A DNA stretch of 35,225 nucleotides from MESE01 sp036675035 (GTDB lineage: Bacteria > Pseudomonadota > Gammaproteobacteria > Burkholderiales > Burkholderiaceae_D). Position numbers and translations under genes: made by a program. Shown here piece by piece: positions 24,711 through 33,088 of the stretch. The stretch covers positions 1 through 35,225 of the forward strand of contig JAKFFO010000213.1 of NCBI GenBank assembly GCA_036675035.1. Reading direction: 5' to 3'. The notes beneath the pieces were generated by a model. That model had not been told where the DNA came from, did not search any database, and saw only the letters and a list, made by a program, of their open reading frames with translations. Every line of letters begins with the position of its first letter. The first letter of the stretch is position 1.

Positions 24711-25271
24711 TCATTCCGCAAACTCGCGGATGACGCGGCATGGATTGCCAGCCGCAAAAACATGCGCCGGAATATCCCGTGTCACGACACTGCCGGCGCC
24801 GATCACGGATTGCGCGCCGATCCGCACTCCCGGGCAAATGACGGCACCGCCACCGATCCACACATCGTCGCCGATTTCCACCGCTTTGCCGTATTCCAGT
24901 CCTGTCCTGCGCTCCGTCGCGGTTAGCGGATGGGTCGCGGCGTAAACCTGGACCGATGGGCCGAACAGCACATCGGAGCCAATCAACACCGGTGCAACAT
25001 CGAGGACGACGCAGTTGAAGTTAAAGAAAACCCTGCTACCGAGCGTGATGTTGCTGCCATAGTCGCAGTAGAACGGCGGTTCGATCCACACATCGCTGCC
25101 GGATGCGGGAATCAGTTCCCTGATCAGGCGCGCGCGTTCGTCCGGCCGGTCGTCTCGCGTGTCATTGAATGCGGCCAGCAGCAATCGAGCCTGGCGACGC
25201 TCGAAGCACAATTGCGAGTCTCCCGGATCGTACAGCGCGCCGGTCAGCATTTTTTCTTTTTCGCTTCGCAT
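24711..25271 (-). CDS. maa: Maltose O-acetyltransferase-type sugar acetyltransferase
   Basis: A 186-residue cytosolic hexapeptide-repeat acetyltransferase of the Maa/NodL/LacA group, transferring acetyl from acetyl-CoA to a sugar. The N-terminal Mac domain is typical (MRSEKEKMLTGALYDPGDSQ, 1-20). The left-handed beta-helix begins near residue 60 (IEPPFYCDYGSNITLG) and carries the catalytic His114 in YAATHPL, followed by EIGDDVWIGGGAVICPGV and the C-terminal GNPCRVIR. Residue order tracks E. coli Maa closely; the in vivo sugar is uncertain because the group acts on many acceptors. It starts 19 bases after the DUF502 stop on the same strand, with AAGGAAC upstream, so the two form an operon. Confidence 0.88.
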   Translation of the reverse strand: MRSEKEKMLTGALYDPGDSQLCFERRQARLLLAAFNDTRDDRPDERARLIRELIPASGSDVWIEPPFYCDYGSNITLGSRVFFNFNCVVLDVAPVLIGSDVLFGPSVQVYAATHPLTATERRTGLEYGKAVEIGDDVWIGGGAVICPGVRIGAQSVIGAGSVVTRDIPAHVFAAGNPCRVIREFAE

Positions 25272-25290
25272 TCTGTTCCTTCCGTCAAGG

Positions 25291-25986
25291 CTAGGTTACG
25301 TCTTCGGCGGCATTCGCAGCGGGATTCGAGAACCGCACACTGTCCGGCGAATTGGTGCCGCCGGTCACGACAAAACTGATCGCCTCTTCGACCGACCAAT
25401 CCGTTTGCACCACGTCGCGCAACGGAAGAATCTCGATATACCCGGAAGTCGGATTCGGCGCGGTCGGCACGTATACCGCTGCCAGTTCCTGTCCGGTTTC
25501 CTGATCCAGGAAAACCTTGGTCACGAAGCCTACTGCTTTCATGCCTGGTGTCGGAAAGGTAATCAGCACCACGCGCTGTCCTGCCTTGGGGCGCTGGCGC
25601 ATGGTTTGCAGAAAGCGCTTGGTGGCGTTATAGATGGTTTGGACCAGCGGCAGCCGGAGCAGTTGCCCTTCCATGTAACTGATCAGCCGGCGTCCGACCA
25701 CGAAGGTCGCGAACAGTCCGATCAGATAGAAACCCACCAGCGTGAGCAGTACGCCCAGCACATATTGAACACCCGGGGTGGCAAGCCATGCTGCCAGCGA
25801 GATCGAAAACGGTTTTGCCAGCCGCGCCAATCCCTTGAGAAGAGGTGCACTGGTACTCGCCAGCAAACCGAACAGGAAATCGAATACCAGCCAGGTCACC
25901 CAGAGCGGTGCGACCGTGAAGAACCCGATCACGATGTGGCGCAGATAATGCGGCGTGATCGAATCGGTATCTTTATCTTCGGCCAT
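25291..25986 (-). CDS. DUF502 family membrane protein
   Basis: A 231-residue inner-membrane protein of the DUF502 family, function not established. Hydrophobic segments lie at about 15-45 (IVIGFFTVAPLWVTWLVFDF) and 72-98 (QYVLGVLLTLVGFYLIGLFA). A conserved soluble part follows, with PLVQTIYNATKRFLQTM (112-128) and VLITFPTPGMKAVGFVTK (140-157). The short C-terminus is Asn/Ala-rich. The ATG at 25986 has only a weak Shine-Dalgarno. It is followed 19 bases later by the acetyltransferase gene. The promoter must lie within or beyond the inverted-repeat element at 25995-26334, whose left arm begins only nine bases upstream of the start codon. Confidence 0.9.
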   Translation of the reverse strand: MAEDKDTDSITPHYLRHIVIGFFTVAPLWVTWLVFDFLFGLLASTSAPLLKGLARLAKPFSISLAAWLATPGVQYVLGVLLTLVGFYLIGLFATFVVGRRLISYMEGQLLRLPLVQTIYNATKRFLQTMRQRPKAGQRVVLITFPTPGMKAVGFVTKVFLDQETGQELAAVYVPTAPNPTSGYIEILPLRDVVQTDWSVEEAISFVVTGGTNSPDSVRFSNPAANAAEDVT

Positions 25987-25994
25987 GGGGGTTT

Positions 25995-26334
25995 AGAGCG
26001 CCTGACATAATGAGGCGGATTCAGATTGGCACCGGGAGCGAATGGCCGCCAGGCGCAGCTCCCTCAAAGCAGTGCTTTGAGTCCCCATCCCTTCTGCCGT
26101 CTGCAGGAGAAGGGTGCAATTACCTTCCCTCACCTTGCAGGAGCGGGATCGAGGGGCGAAGCTGGGAATTCGAGCTGCATGCAGCGCGCCAGCACAGCGA
26201 TACTGGCTTGCAAGCCAGTATGCGCACTGCAAGTGAGGATGGAGGCAAGTGTGGTTCCCCTCGGCGATGAGTGCAACAACGCGGACACCGTTCCTGGCGT
26301 CAAGCTGGGTTCGTTCCATTATGTCAGGCGCTCT
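25995..26334. mobile_element. 340-bp hairpin-rich segment bounded by 18-bp inverted repeats
   Basis: The left arm AGAGCGCCTGACATAATG (25995-26012) and right arm CATTATGTCAGGCGCTCT (26317-26334) are exact reverse complements. Between them I see no plausible gene but several internal palindromes: CTCAAAGC/GCTTTGAG at 26063-26081, a bulged CCCTTCT/AGAAGGG stem at 26089-26114, and a perfect 22-bp palindrome at 26200-26221. The layout fits a MITE-like non-autonomous element or a structured repeat. No target-site duplication was found at the ends. Confidence 0.45.
26200..26221. repeat. Perfect 22-bp palindrome inside the inverted-repeat segment
   Basis: The half-site ATACTGGCTTG is followed immediately by its exact reverse complement CAAGCCAGTAT. 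As DNA it is a dyad with no spacer; as RNA it would need a small loop opened from the centre. Confidence 0.7.
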
Positions 26335-26736
26335 TATAGATCGGGAACGAATAAAGTTAGAATCCGATCCCCTCATCCCGGCCTTCTCCCAGTGGGAGAA
26401 GGTGAGAATGGCGGCCCGAAAAATCAAACCTTTTCGGACCGGATCAATAGGATCGACTGTTTGCCGGTTTTGGAGCTACCGAAGATATCAGCCGCAACTC
26501 GTACAGCATTTTTCTTTAATCACGACAACAGCAGGAATCGAGCTCGGCAACGAGATCCGGCAAACGAGCCTTAATTGATGCTATTACATGGGGAACACGG
26601 CGCATTGCGTGACATCAAACCGGCGGGCGCGCATACTGTTCCGCCAGCCCCGCAAGCACGAAGTCTGAACCGTATTCGATACGGCACTCGATGCTTGGCC
26701 ACCGATTATTCCCGAACCCCGGAGATTTCCTTACTT
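26335..26736. other. 402-bp leader region before the patatin gene
   Basis: No gene is assigned. It contains the hairpin at 26382-26402. The patatin reading frame is open upstream to 26575 (an apparent ATG at 26578 and other starts), but those residues are not family-like. A CGGAGATTT sequence near 26720 supports the start at 26737. Confidence 0.4.
26382..26402. repeat. Perfect hairpin CCTTCTCCCA-G-TGGGAGAAGG
   Basis: Ten-base arms exactly complementary around a single G, flanked by CCCCTCATCCCGG and GTGAGAATGG. This is the classic appearance of a dispersed intergenic repeat unit in proteobacterial genomes. No T-run follows on either side, so a terminator role is unlikely. Confidence 0.6.
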
Positions 26737-27816
26737 ATGCTACAACCGAAAAAAATCGATATTGCGCTGCAAGGCGGCGGCGCCCACGGCGCATTCACCT
26801 GGGGCGTGCTGGACCGCATCCTGGCCGATGATCGGCTCGAGATCGACGGCATCAGCGGCACCAGCGCCGGTGCGATGAATGCCGTTGTGATTGCCGACGG
26901 CCTGTCGCGCGGCGGCGGGAAGGAAGGCGCGCGCAAGGCGCTGCGCAAATTCTGGAAAGCGGTCAGCGATACGTCGCGCTTCAGTCCATTGCAGCGCACG
27001 CCGATGGACAAGCTGACCGGAAACTGGACGCTCGACGCATCGCCGGCATATGTGCTGTTCGAAATGGCGACCCGTATGGTTTCGCCATACCAGTTCAATC
27101 CGCTGGATATCAATCCGCTGCGGGATCTGGTCGCCAGTCACATCGATTTCGAGCGGGTTCGTTCCTGCGGCGAGATGAAGGTTTTCATCTCCGCAACCAA
27201 TGTGCGGACCGGAAAAGCCAGAATCTTCCGGCGCGAAGAATTGAGCGTCGATACCGTGATGGCTTCCGCCTGCCTGCCGCAGGTGTTTCGAGCGGTTGAA
27301 ATCGACGGCGAAGCATACTGGGACGGCGGCTACATGGGGAACCCCGCGTTGTTCCCGCTGGTGGATGAAACCGAGGCCAACGACCTGATCATTATCCAGA
27401 TCAACCCGATCGTACGCGATGAGTTGCCGCGCACCGCCGTCGAAATCATGAATCGCTTGAACGAGATTACATTCAATGCCAGTCTGATCAAGGAAATCAG
27501 TTCGATCCTGCTGTTCAAGCAGCTGATCGATGAAGAAAATCTGGACCGGGTGCGATATACCGACATGCGGCTGCATCGGATCAGTGCCGAAAATGAAGTG
27601 CAGAAACTGGGCGTGTCGAGCAAGTTCAACGCCGAATGGGCATTTTTGCAGCACTTGCGCGAAGTCGGATATGCGACCGCAGAGCGCTGGCTGGAGCAGA
27701 ATTTCGAACACCTCGGCGAGAGATCGACGCTCGACGATGCATCCATTTATGTTGCCGAAATCGGCGCCGAGCCGCAACCGAGCGCCAAACCGATTTTTTG
27801 CAGAACACGATCGTAA
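26737..27816 (+). CDS. Patatin-like phospholipase
   Basis: A 359-residue serine lipase of the patatin family, expected to cleave acyl esters of phospholipids. The glycine-rich oxyanion segment is IALQGGGAHGAF (9-20), the nucleophile elbow is GTSAG with Ser43, and the catalytic Asp196 lies in YWDGGYMGN. No signal peptide or membrane anchor is seen, so it is cytosolic or peripheral unless exported by a specialised system. The start MLQPKKIDIALQGGG is chosen over an upstream in-frame extension because family members begin a few residues before the first strand and a GGAG lies about 11 bases upstream. It is convergent with the DUF2062 gene. Confidence 0.92.
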   Translation: MLQPKKIDIALQGGGAHGAFTWGVLDRILADDRLEIDGISGTSAGAMNAVVIADGLSRGGGKEGARKALRKFWKAVSDTSRFSPLQRTPMDKLTGNWTLDASPAYVLFEMATRMVSPYQFNPLDINPLRDLVASHIDFERVRSCGEMKVFISATNVRTGKARIFRREELSVDTVMASACLPQVFRAVEIDGEAYWDGGYMGNPALFPLVDETEANDLIIIQINPIVRDELPRTAVEIMNRLNEITFNASLIKEISSILLFKQLIDEENLDRVRYTDMRLHRISAENEVQKLGVSSKFNAEWAFLQHLREVGYATAERWLEQNFEHLGERSTLDDASIYVAEIGAEPQPSAKPIFCRTRS

Positions 27817-27848
27817 CCCGCTCTGTCCGGGATTTTCTGCGCGGACCG

Positions 27849-28409
27849 TTAACGCAACCGTCGTTTATGCCAGCGTCGGGTTGCATTCAAGCGCCACAGC
27901 CCGCTGACGATGAAATATCCTGCGATCGCCGATACGATTGCCAGTGTGCCGAGGCCGATTGCCAGCGATGGACCGACCGACTGCATCCAGTCCATCGAGT
28001 TGGCAAACCAGCCTGCGACATCCGCCTGCTGTCCGACAATCCTGATGTTTACGTCGGTCTCGATCACCACCTCCGGCACGCGTGCATCTCCGCCGGTCAA
28101 TAGCTCTCCGAGGCGGTAGGCAACATAATAAACCGCTGGAAAAGTGAACGGATTGGTGATCAGCGTGCTGAAAGCCGCGACCGGCAGGTTGACGCGCAGG
28201 ATCACCGCGGCAATCGCTGCCAACAGGATCTGTGCGAATGGAATCAGTATTCCGAAGAACAGGCCGACCGCGAACCCGCCCGCCACCGAACGTCGGTTGA
28301 ACTGCCACAGATAGTGATGATGAAGATAATGGCCGAACGGCTTGAGGAACCGGTTTTCCCGGATCGATTCCGACGTTGGCAGCCACTTGAAAAAACGGGT
28401 ACGGCGCAT
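27849..28409 (-). CDS. DUF2062 family membrane protein
   Basis: A 186-residue small inner-membrane protein of the DUF2062 family, function unknown. The typical N-terminal block is present (LKPFGHYLHHHYLWQFNRRS, 22-41), followed by the glycine-rich VAGGFAVGLFFGILIPFAQ, LITNPFTFPAVYYVAYRLG (83-101) and a C-terminal hydrophobic segment at about 148-170. The tail is strongly basic (NATRRWHKRRLR). The ATG at 28409 has AGGAG upstream. It lies 120 bp after the large SDR-VKOR fusion gene on the same strand, so co-transcription is possible. Confidence 0.9.
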   Translation of the reverse strand: MRRTRFFKWLPTSESIRENRFLKPFGHYLHHHYLWQFNRRSVAGGFAVGLFFGILIPFAQILLAAIAAVILRVNLPVAAFSTLITNPFTFPAVYYVAYRLGELLTGGDARVPEVVIETDVNIRIVGQQADVAGWFANSMDWMQSVGPSLAIGLGTLAIVSAIAGYFIVSGLWRLNATRRWHKRRLR

Positions 28410-28529
28410 GAATTACGCTCCTGGATGCATGCGACAAAGCGGCCCGCCTGACGATAACATGAATACCGGAGCCGCGGCATGCCACTTTCCACCGCGCGGA
28501 AAATGCCGCGAAAAAAGCGTCGAAGCCTC

Positions 28530-31082
28530 TCATGTCGCGGAAGCCAGTCTTCTGGCGCGCTGAGGCGTACCCGCCACGATCCAGCGGTCCCAGGCACCAT
28601 ACCGGCTGCGGATCGGCCCGAGCGGCAACGCCAGCAGTATCAGCAGGATGCCCGCAATGACGCCGCCGGCGGCCGCCAGCCCGGAAAATCCAGCCAGTAG
28701 CCACGGCGCGGCGATCAGCCATGCGCCGAATCCGATATTGACAAAGCGCAGCGGCCGCCCTACTTCACTCAAGGCCATGATTGAAAACGTGATCACCAGC
28801 GATCCGACGATGTGGTCGCTGTCGGCCGCGGCACCGGTGGTACCGAAAATCACGCGCGTCATCATCAGGCCGATTCCGATTACGACGCTGGCGGCCATGG
28901 TCCAGGTAAACCGCACCCCGGTCTGCAGGATTTCGCGCAGCAAGGCGGTGAACGGTGCCTCGAAATTGTCGGAATAATCGGCGCTGCCGCCTTCGATCGT
29001 ATCGCCGTGCCACAGAACATGCCACATCGATTTTCCCTTGGCCTTGCGGTCTTTCAGGAATTGCAGGGTCGCCAGGATTTCATCGAACGAGTACGGAATC
29101 TGCAGCAGCATCGCCAATGCCGCGATCAGGCAGACCGTGCACCAGGTGCCGATCACGATCGGTTGGATGATGATGAAGAAGATGCTCACCGCGCCAAGCG
29201 GCACGATGAGGATGCCGAACAACAGCACCACCCACGGCATGGTGCGCCAGCGCCGCTTGTCGCCGATCAGGCCGGTAATGATTTCCATTACATACACGGT
29301 GGCGCCCAGCCCGGCATCGGCAACCGGCCACGCCTCGGATACTTCCGATGTGATGATGCGCGCGGTGCCGTCGCCAAAAAACGGATCCCATATCGAATCG
29401 ATATGCCCGAGCTGATAGGCGGCCATGTAACGTGACAGGAACAATCCGATGAAAGCCAGCGCAACGATCGGGATCCGGTTGGTCATGCCCGACGGGCTGT
29501 AGTTCCAGCCGGGCGGCGCATCGGGGCCGGTCATCCGGGCTACCGGGCTGATGCCCGGCGGCGGCGATATCACGACCGCGAACAGGATTACCAGCGCACC
29601 GACCAGCGTGTCGTTCGCATAGGCCGCGGCGCTCGGTGTCCAGAACAGTAACGGCGCGAACAGCAGCCAAACGCCCAGCGATGCGGTGATCCAGCGCGCC
29701 CAGCCGTGATCGCGCGACAACGACAGCATGCTGAACACGATGATCAGCAATCCGGTGATGATGTCGCTGGCGGTCATCCATGTGTCCGACAGCGCCAGCC
29801 CGCGCTGATTCGGTGTAATCAGTTCGCCGGCCACCATCCAGGATTGCGCCTTCCCGAATATGAACGGGCTCGATATCAGCCAGGTGCCGAGCGCGGCATT
29901 CGCGAAATGACACCAGAGCGTTTGCAGATGCTCGCGCCGTTGCTGGGCGCGGCTATCGGAAATCAGGGTCGCGCTCGGCAGCGGATGCTGGTCCGCATCT
30001 TCAAGCCAGACCGGGAGCGGAATCCTGTTTTGCTTGTACCATGCGGCCGGCCCCTGCTTCAGCGCGCCGATAATCTTCGGCAAGGTATCGCGCAAGGTGT
30101 GTTCGGGCCGCCATCCGAGCAACTTTTCCGCGCGCGAGATATCCAGTTCGTAATGATCGTCGGCCAGTGCCACCATGAACGGCTTGATGAATGGTTCGAC
30201 ACCGCGATCGATCGCATCCGGTACCACGTATTCCATTCTCTGCTGCAGCCATGCGCCGGTGGCCGCCAGCGGTTTCGGAATTTCCCTGGTCTCCCACGGC
30301 TCGCCGTGGATCAGTCGGCCCATCAGGTTTTGCAAGGATTCGTAACTTTCGGCGACCGGCTCTCCGATCAGGACGGTCGTGTCCTTCGGCAATTGCGTGC
30401 GGCGTTCGATCGCGTTGCGGAATGCACGCGCGGCATCGTCGATGTGCACGAACGATTGACCATGCGAGGTATCGCCGGAAAAAAAATGGCTGATCATTTG
30501 CCGCTCGTAGATCCGTTGCGCCTGGTAAGCCAGCGACGGCACTTCGCCGTTATCCGTATAAACGCCGGCCAGGCGGAATATCACTGCGGGAATATTTCCG
30601 CGATGTGCATGAATCACTTCTTCCGCCGCAACTTTCGATTGCGGGTACGGCCACTTCGGATCGAGACGTGAATCCTCGTTGATCGGTACGCCCGGTTCGG
30701 TGGGCGCGTGAACCAGCATGGTGCTCGAATAAAGGAACTGTTCTACCTCGAAAGCCTGTAGTGCCTGCAGCAGACGCTGCGTTCCCTCTACATTGACCTT
30801 GTCATAAAGCGGATTCGGTTCGTCGGAAAAATCATAGAACGCCGCCAGATGGATCACCGACGCAATCCGGCTGCCGTGGCGTTGTCGCACCTGCTCCAGC
30901 GCTTCTGCAATCGCCGTGTCGGACGTAATGTCGACATCGATACAGTTCGGGTTGCCGCGGCAGTTTTTTTCAAATCCGATAATTGCGTACCCGTCGCCAA
31001 GTTCTGCGGCAATTGCCGTTCCGATCCTGCCGGCAGAACCGGTAATGATGACAACCGGTTTGTTCGTATTTTCCATAGGCAT
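28530..31082 (-). CDS. SDR epimerase - SPW repeat - VKOR-like membrane fusion
   Basis: An 850-residue multi-domain protein. Residues 8-345 are an extended short-chain dehydrogenase/epimerase: NAD-binding GSAGRIG with G15, G18 and G21, and active-site Tyr146-x3-Lys150. Residues about 385-510 hold SPW-repeat membrane segments (LGTWLISSPFIFG; ASLGVWLLFAPLLFW). Residues about 535-680 are a VKOR-like membrane domain with the redox pair Cys648-x-x-Cys651 in GTWCTVCLIAALAML, and after a soluble loop there is another SPW-like segment (FGAWLIAAPWLL, 785-796). VKOR enzymes reduce quinones and drive disulfide formation, while extended SDRs act on nucleotide sugars or related substrates; the joint substrate is unknown. 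GGAGGAAA upstream supports the ATG at 31082. It is probably monocistronic or leads into DUF2062. Confidence 0.87.
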   Translation of the reverse strand: MPMENTNKPVVIITGSAGRIGTAIAAELGDGYAIIGFEKNCRGNPNCIDVDITSDTAIAEALEQVRQRHGSRIASVIHLAAFYDFSDEPNPLYDKVNVEGTQRLLQALQAFEVEQFLYSSTMLVHAPTEPGVPINEDSRLDPKWPYPQSKVAAEEVIHAHRGNIPAVIFRLAGVYTDNGEVPSLAYQAQRIYERQMISHFFSGDTSHGQSFVHIDDAARAFRNAIERRTQLPKDTTVLIGEPVAESYESLQNLMGRLIHGEPWETREIPKPLAATGAWLQQRMEYVVPDAIDRGVEPFIKPFMVALADDHYELDISRAEKLLGWRPEHTLRDTLPKIIGALKQGPAAWYKQNRIPLPVWLEDADQHPLPSATLISDSRAQQRREHLQTLWCHFANAALGTWLISSPFIFGKAQSWMVAGELITPNQRGLALSDTWMTASDIITGLLIIVFSMLSLSRDHGWARWITASLGVWLLFAPLLFWTPSAAAYANDTLVGALVILFAVVISPPPGISPVARMTGPDAPPGWNYSPSGMTNRIPIVALAFIGLFLSRYMAAYQLGHIDSIWDPFFGDGTARIITSEVSEAWPVADAGLGATVYVMEIITGLIGDKRRWRTMPWVVLLFGILIVPLGAVSIFFIIIQPIVIGTWCTVCLIAALAMLLQIPYSFDEILATLQFLKDRKAKGKSMWHVLWHGDTIEGGSADYSDNFEAPFTALLREILQTGVRFTWTMAASVVIGIGLMMTRVIFGTTGAAADSDHIVGSLVITFSIMALSEVGRPLRFVNIGFGAWLIAAPWLLAGFSGLAAAGGVIAGILLILLALPLGPIRSRYGAWDRWIVAGTPQRARRLASAT

Positions 31083-31630
31083 GGCATTTCCTCCAGCTCA
31101 TATCCGAATTCAACGAAACGCAGGATGCGTGCCACCATTGCCAATCGCGTAATTTTTATATCGACATGCGCGGGCGAAAATAATCGGATTGGCTGCAGCG
31201 ATCAGATCCATGCCCGCGCAGGAACAGACAAATGCTGCAGTCGCTTCAACCACCACGCTCTCGGATGAAATTCATGCAGGCAATGGCAGGAACACGCTAT
31301 TTCGGCACCGGAATTCTGCCTGTCACCGGCGTTTGAGCAAGCGCTAGCGGGTGCTGGAAAATTGAAACTTTTACATGATCCACCCATCGCAAGATGGATC
31401 CTCATCACATCGGGCTTTTTTGCGGTGACTGAACGTCTCTGCGTATCCAACGACGCGGCATGCGCTCTTGCCCACACTCGCCCCCATGAAAAGGCGCATT
31501 GAAATAATATGACGACCGATTTTTCCGGGATGCCAGCCGGTCAGCGAACGAAAGCCAAGTACGCCACGGATGAGTCATCGCAACGAGACTCAACTCGCGC
31601 CTGCGAGCGGAAACCTATGGAGCCGATCCG
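31083..31630. other. 548-bp divergent intergenic region
   Basis: Lies between the fusion gene (minus) and the permease (plus) and must contain both promoters. I see a short hairpin CCATC-GCAA-GATGG near 31385-31398 within an ATGATCC..GGATCCTCAT dyad-like context, and a small plus-strand open frame at 31509-31634 that touches the permease start. No other coding signal is evident. Confidence 0.4.
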
Positions 31631-31634
31631 ATGA
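31509..31634 (+). CDS. Possible 41-codon leader ORF overlapping the permease start
   Basis: ATG at 31509 opens a 41-codon frame starting MTTDFSGMPAGQRTKAKYAT whose TGA overlaps the permease ATG as ATGA, the layout of translational coupling. There is no strong Shine-Dalgarno at its start (GAAAAGG is about 15 bases away) and no known family. Chance overlap is a real possibility; the permease also has its own TGGAG nine bases upstream. Confidence 0.22.
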   Translation: MTTDFSGMPAGQRTKAKYATDESSQRDSTRACERKPMEPIR

Positions 31635-33055
31635 GTCAAGTACCAGTGACCGCCAGCCGACCGGAACGGCGATCCGCTCCGATCATTGCAGGCGAACCGG
31701 CTGCAGTGCTCGGATTGCGTGAAGCCATCACGCTGATTGTCGGCGTAGTGGTTGGCGCAGGAATATTCAAGGCGCCGTCGATGGTGGCGGAAATGGCCGG
31801 CAGTACCGCGTGGATGTTCGGCGCCTGGATGCTGGGCGGCATCATTTCGCTGATTGGCGCGCTTTGCTATGCCGAGTTGACGACCGCGTATTCCCATGCG
31901 GGTGGCGATTATCATTTTTTGAAGCGCGCCTATGGCAAATCGGTGTCCTTTCTGTTCGGCTGGGCACGCTTTTCGGTCATTACTACCGGATCGATAGCGC
32001 TGCTTGCCTTTGTTTTCGGCGACTACATGAATCAGGTCTTGCCGCTGAACGCATTCGGCCCGGCCACTGGATCTGCGCTGTATGCAGCCGCCATCGTCAT
32101 CGTGCTGTCATGGGTCAATTTACGCGGGATAAAGGCCGGCACCTCCGCCCAGACCTGGTTGACCGCGATTGAAATCGGCGGCCTGCTGCTGATCGTGATT
32201 GCCGCGCTGTTCCTGGTCGGAAACGGCAACCCTGCGCCGCAGCCTGCCCCAACAGTGCCGGCTTCGCCTCCGGCCATGGCATCGTTCGGCTTGGCCATGG
32301 TATTCGTGCTGCTTACCTATGGCGGATGGAACGAAGCCGCTTATATCAGCGCGGAACTGAAAGACAAGCGGCATAACATGGTCAGAGCACTGGTATCGTC
32401 GATCCTGATCATCACCACGCTTTACCTGCTGGTGACCTGGGCTTTCTGGAAAGGACTTGGGCTGGAAGGCATGTCGAGGTCCGAGGCGCTGGCCGCCGAC
32501 CTGTTGCGCGTTGCCTTCGGCCCGGCCGGCGAAAAAATCATTTCGGTGATGATCGCGATTGCTGCTGCCACCTCGATCAACGCCACCATGATCGTCGGTG
32601 CTCGGACCAGCTATGCGGTCGGGTGTGATTGGCCGGCATTCACGAAGCTTGCCTTGTGGGACGGTTTGCGCGGCACCCCGGTCAACGCAATGTGTGTGCA
32701 ATGTGTCGCCGCACTGCTGCTGATCATGCTGGGCGCGTGGACCGGCAGCGGCTTCAAATCGATGGTCGAGTTCACGGCACCGGTCTTCTGGCTGTTTTTT
32801 CTGTTGTCGGGCATCGCGCTGTTCGTGCTGAGGATACGCGAGCCTGATACCGACCGTCCGTTCAAGGTGCCGTTGTTTCCGTTATTGCCCATTATATTTT
32901 GTACAACCTGCGCGTACATGCTCTGGTCCAGCTTGTCTTATGTGTACAGCCAGTCGCTCGGCGGCCTGAACGCCGCATGGGTCGGTATCGGCGTCCTGGC
33001 CGCCGGCATTGCCCTGTTGCTGATGTTGCATATGTTCCCCGTGAAGCAAAAATAA
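31631..33055 (+). CDS. APC-superfamily amino acid permease
   Basis: A 474-residue inner-membrane secondary transporter with about 12 hydrophobic segments. The first carries the APC substrate/ion motif VVVGAGIFKAPSMV (39-52), and CYAELTTAYSHAGGDYHFLK (79-98) is the conserved TM2-loop region. A Pro/Ala-rich loop (NPAPQPAPTVPASPP) separates segments 6 and 7, and a charged motif (SAELKDKRHNM) follows. It probably imports or exchanges an amino acid or amine, but the substrate cannot be read from sequence. The ATG at 31631 has TGGAG upstream. The methyltransferase gene starts 33 bases after its stop, suggesting an operon. Confidence 0.92.
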   Translation: MSQVPVTASRPERRSAPIIAGEPAAVLGLREAITLIVGVVVGAGIFKAPSMVAEMAGSTAWMFGAWMLGGIISLIGALCYAELTTAYSHAGGDYHFLKRAYGKSVSFLFGWARFSVITTGSIALLAFVFGDYMNQVLPLNAFGPATGSALYAAAIVIVLSWVNLRGIKAGTSAQTWLTAIEIGGLLLIVIAALFLVGNGNPAPQPAPTVPASPPAMASFGLAMVFVLLTYGGWNEAAYISAELKDKRHNMVRALVSSILIITTLYLLVTWAFWKGLGLEGMSRSEALAADLLRVAFGPAGEKIISVMIAIAAATSINATMIVGARTSYAVGCDWPAFTKLALWDGLRGTPVNAMCVQCVAALLLIMLGAWTGSGFKSMVEFTAPVFWLFFLLSGIALFVLRIREPDTDRPFKVPLFPLLPIIFCTTCAYMLWSSLSYVYSQSLGGLNAAWVGIGVLAAGIALLLMLHMFPVKQK

Positions 33056-33088
33056 TTCATCGCCTCGAACCTGATTAAGGAGAATCTC

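Noticed and set aside
25993..26427. 144-codon minus-strand frame through the inverted-repeat segment
   Set aside because: Composition is Cys/Arg/Ser-rich, it spans both inverted repeats and the external hairpin, and it matches no family; better read as non-coding repeat DNA.
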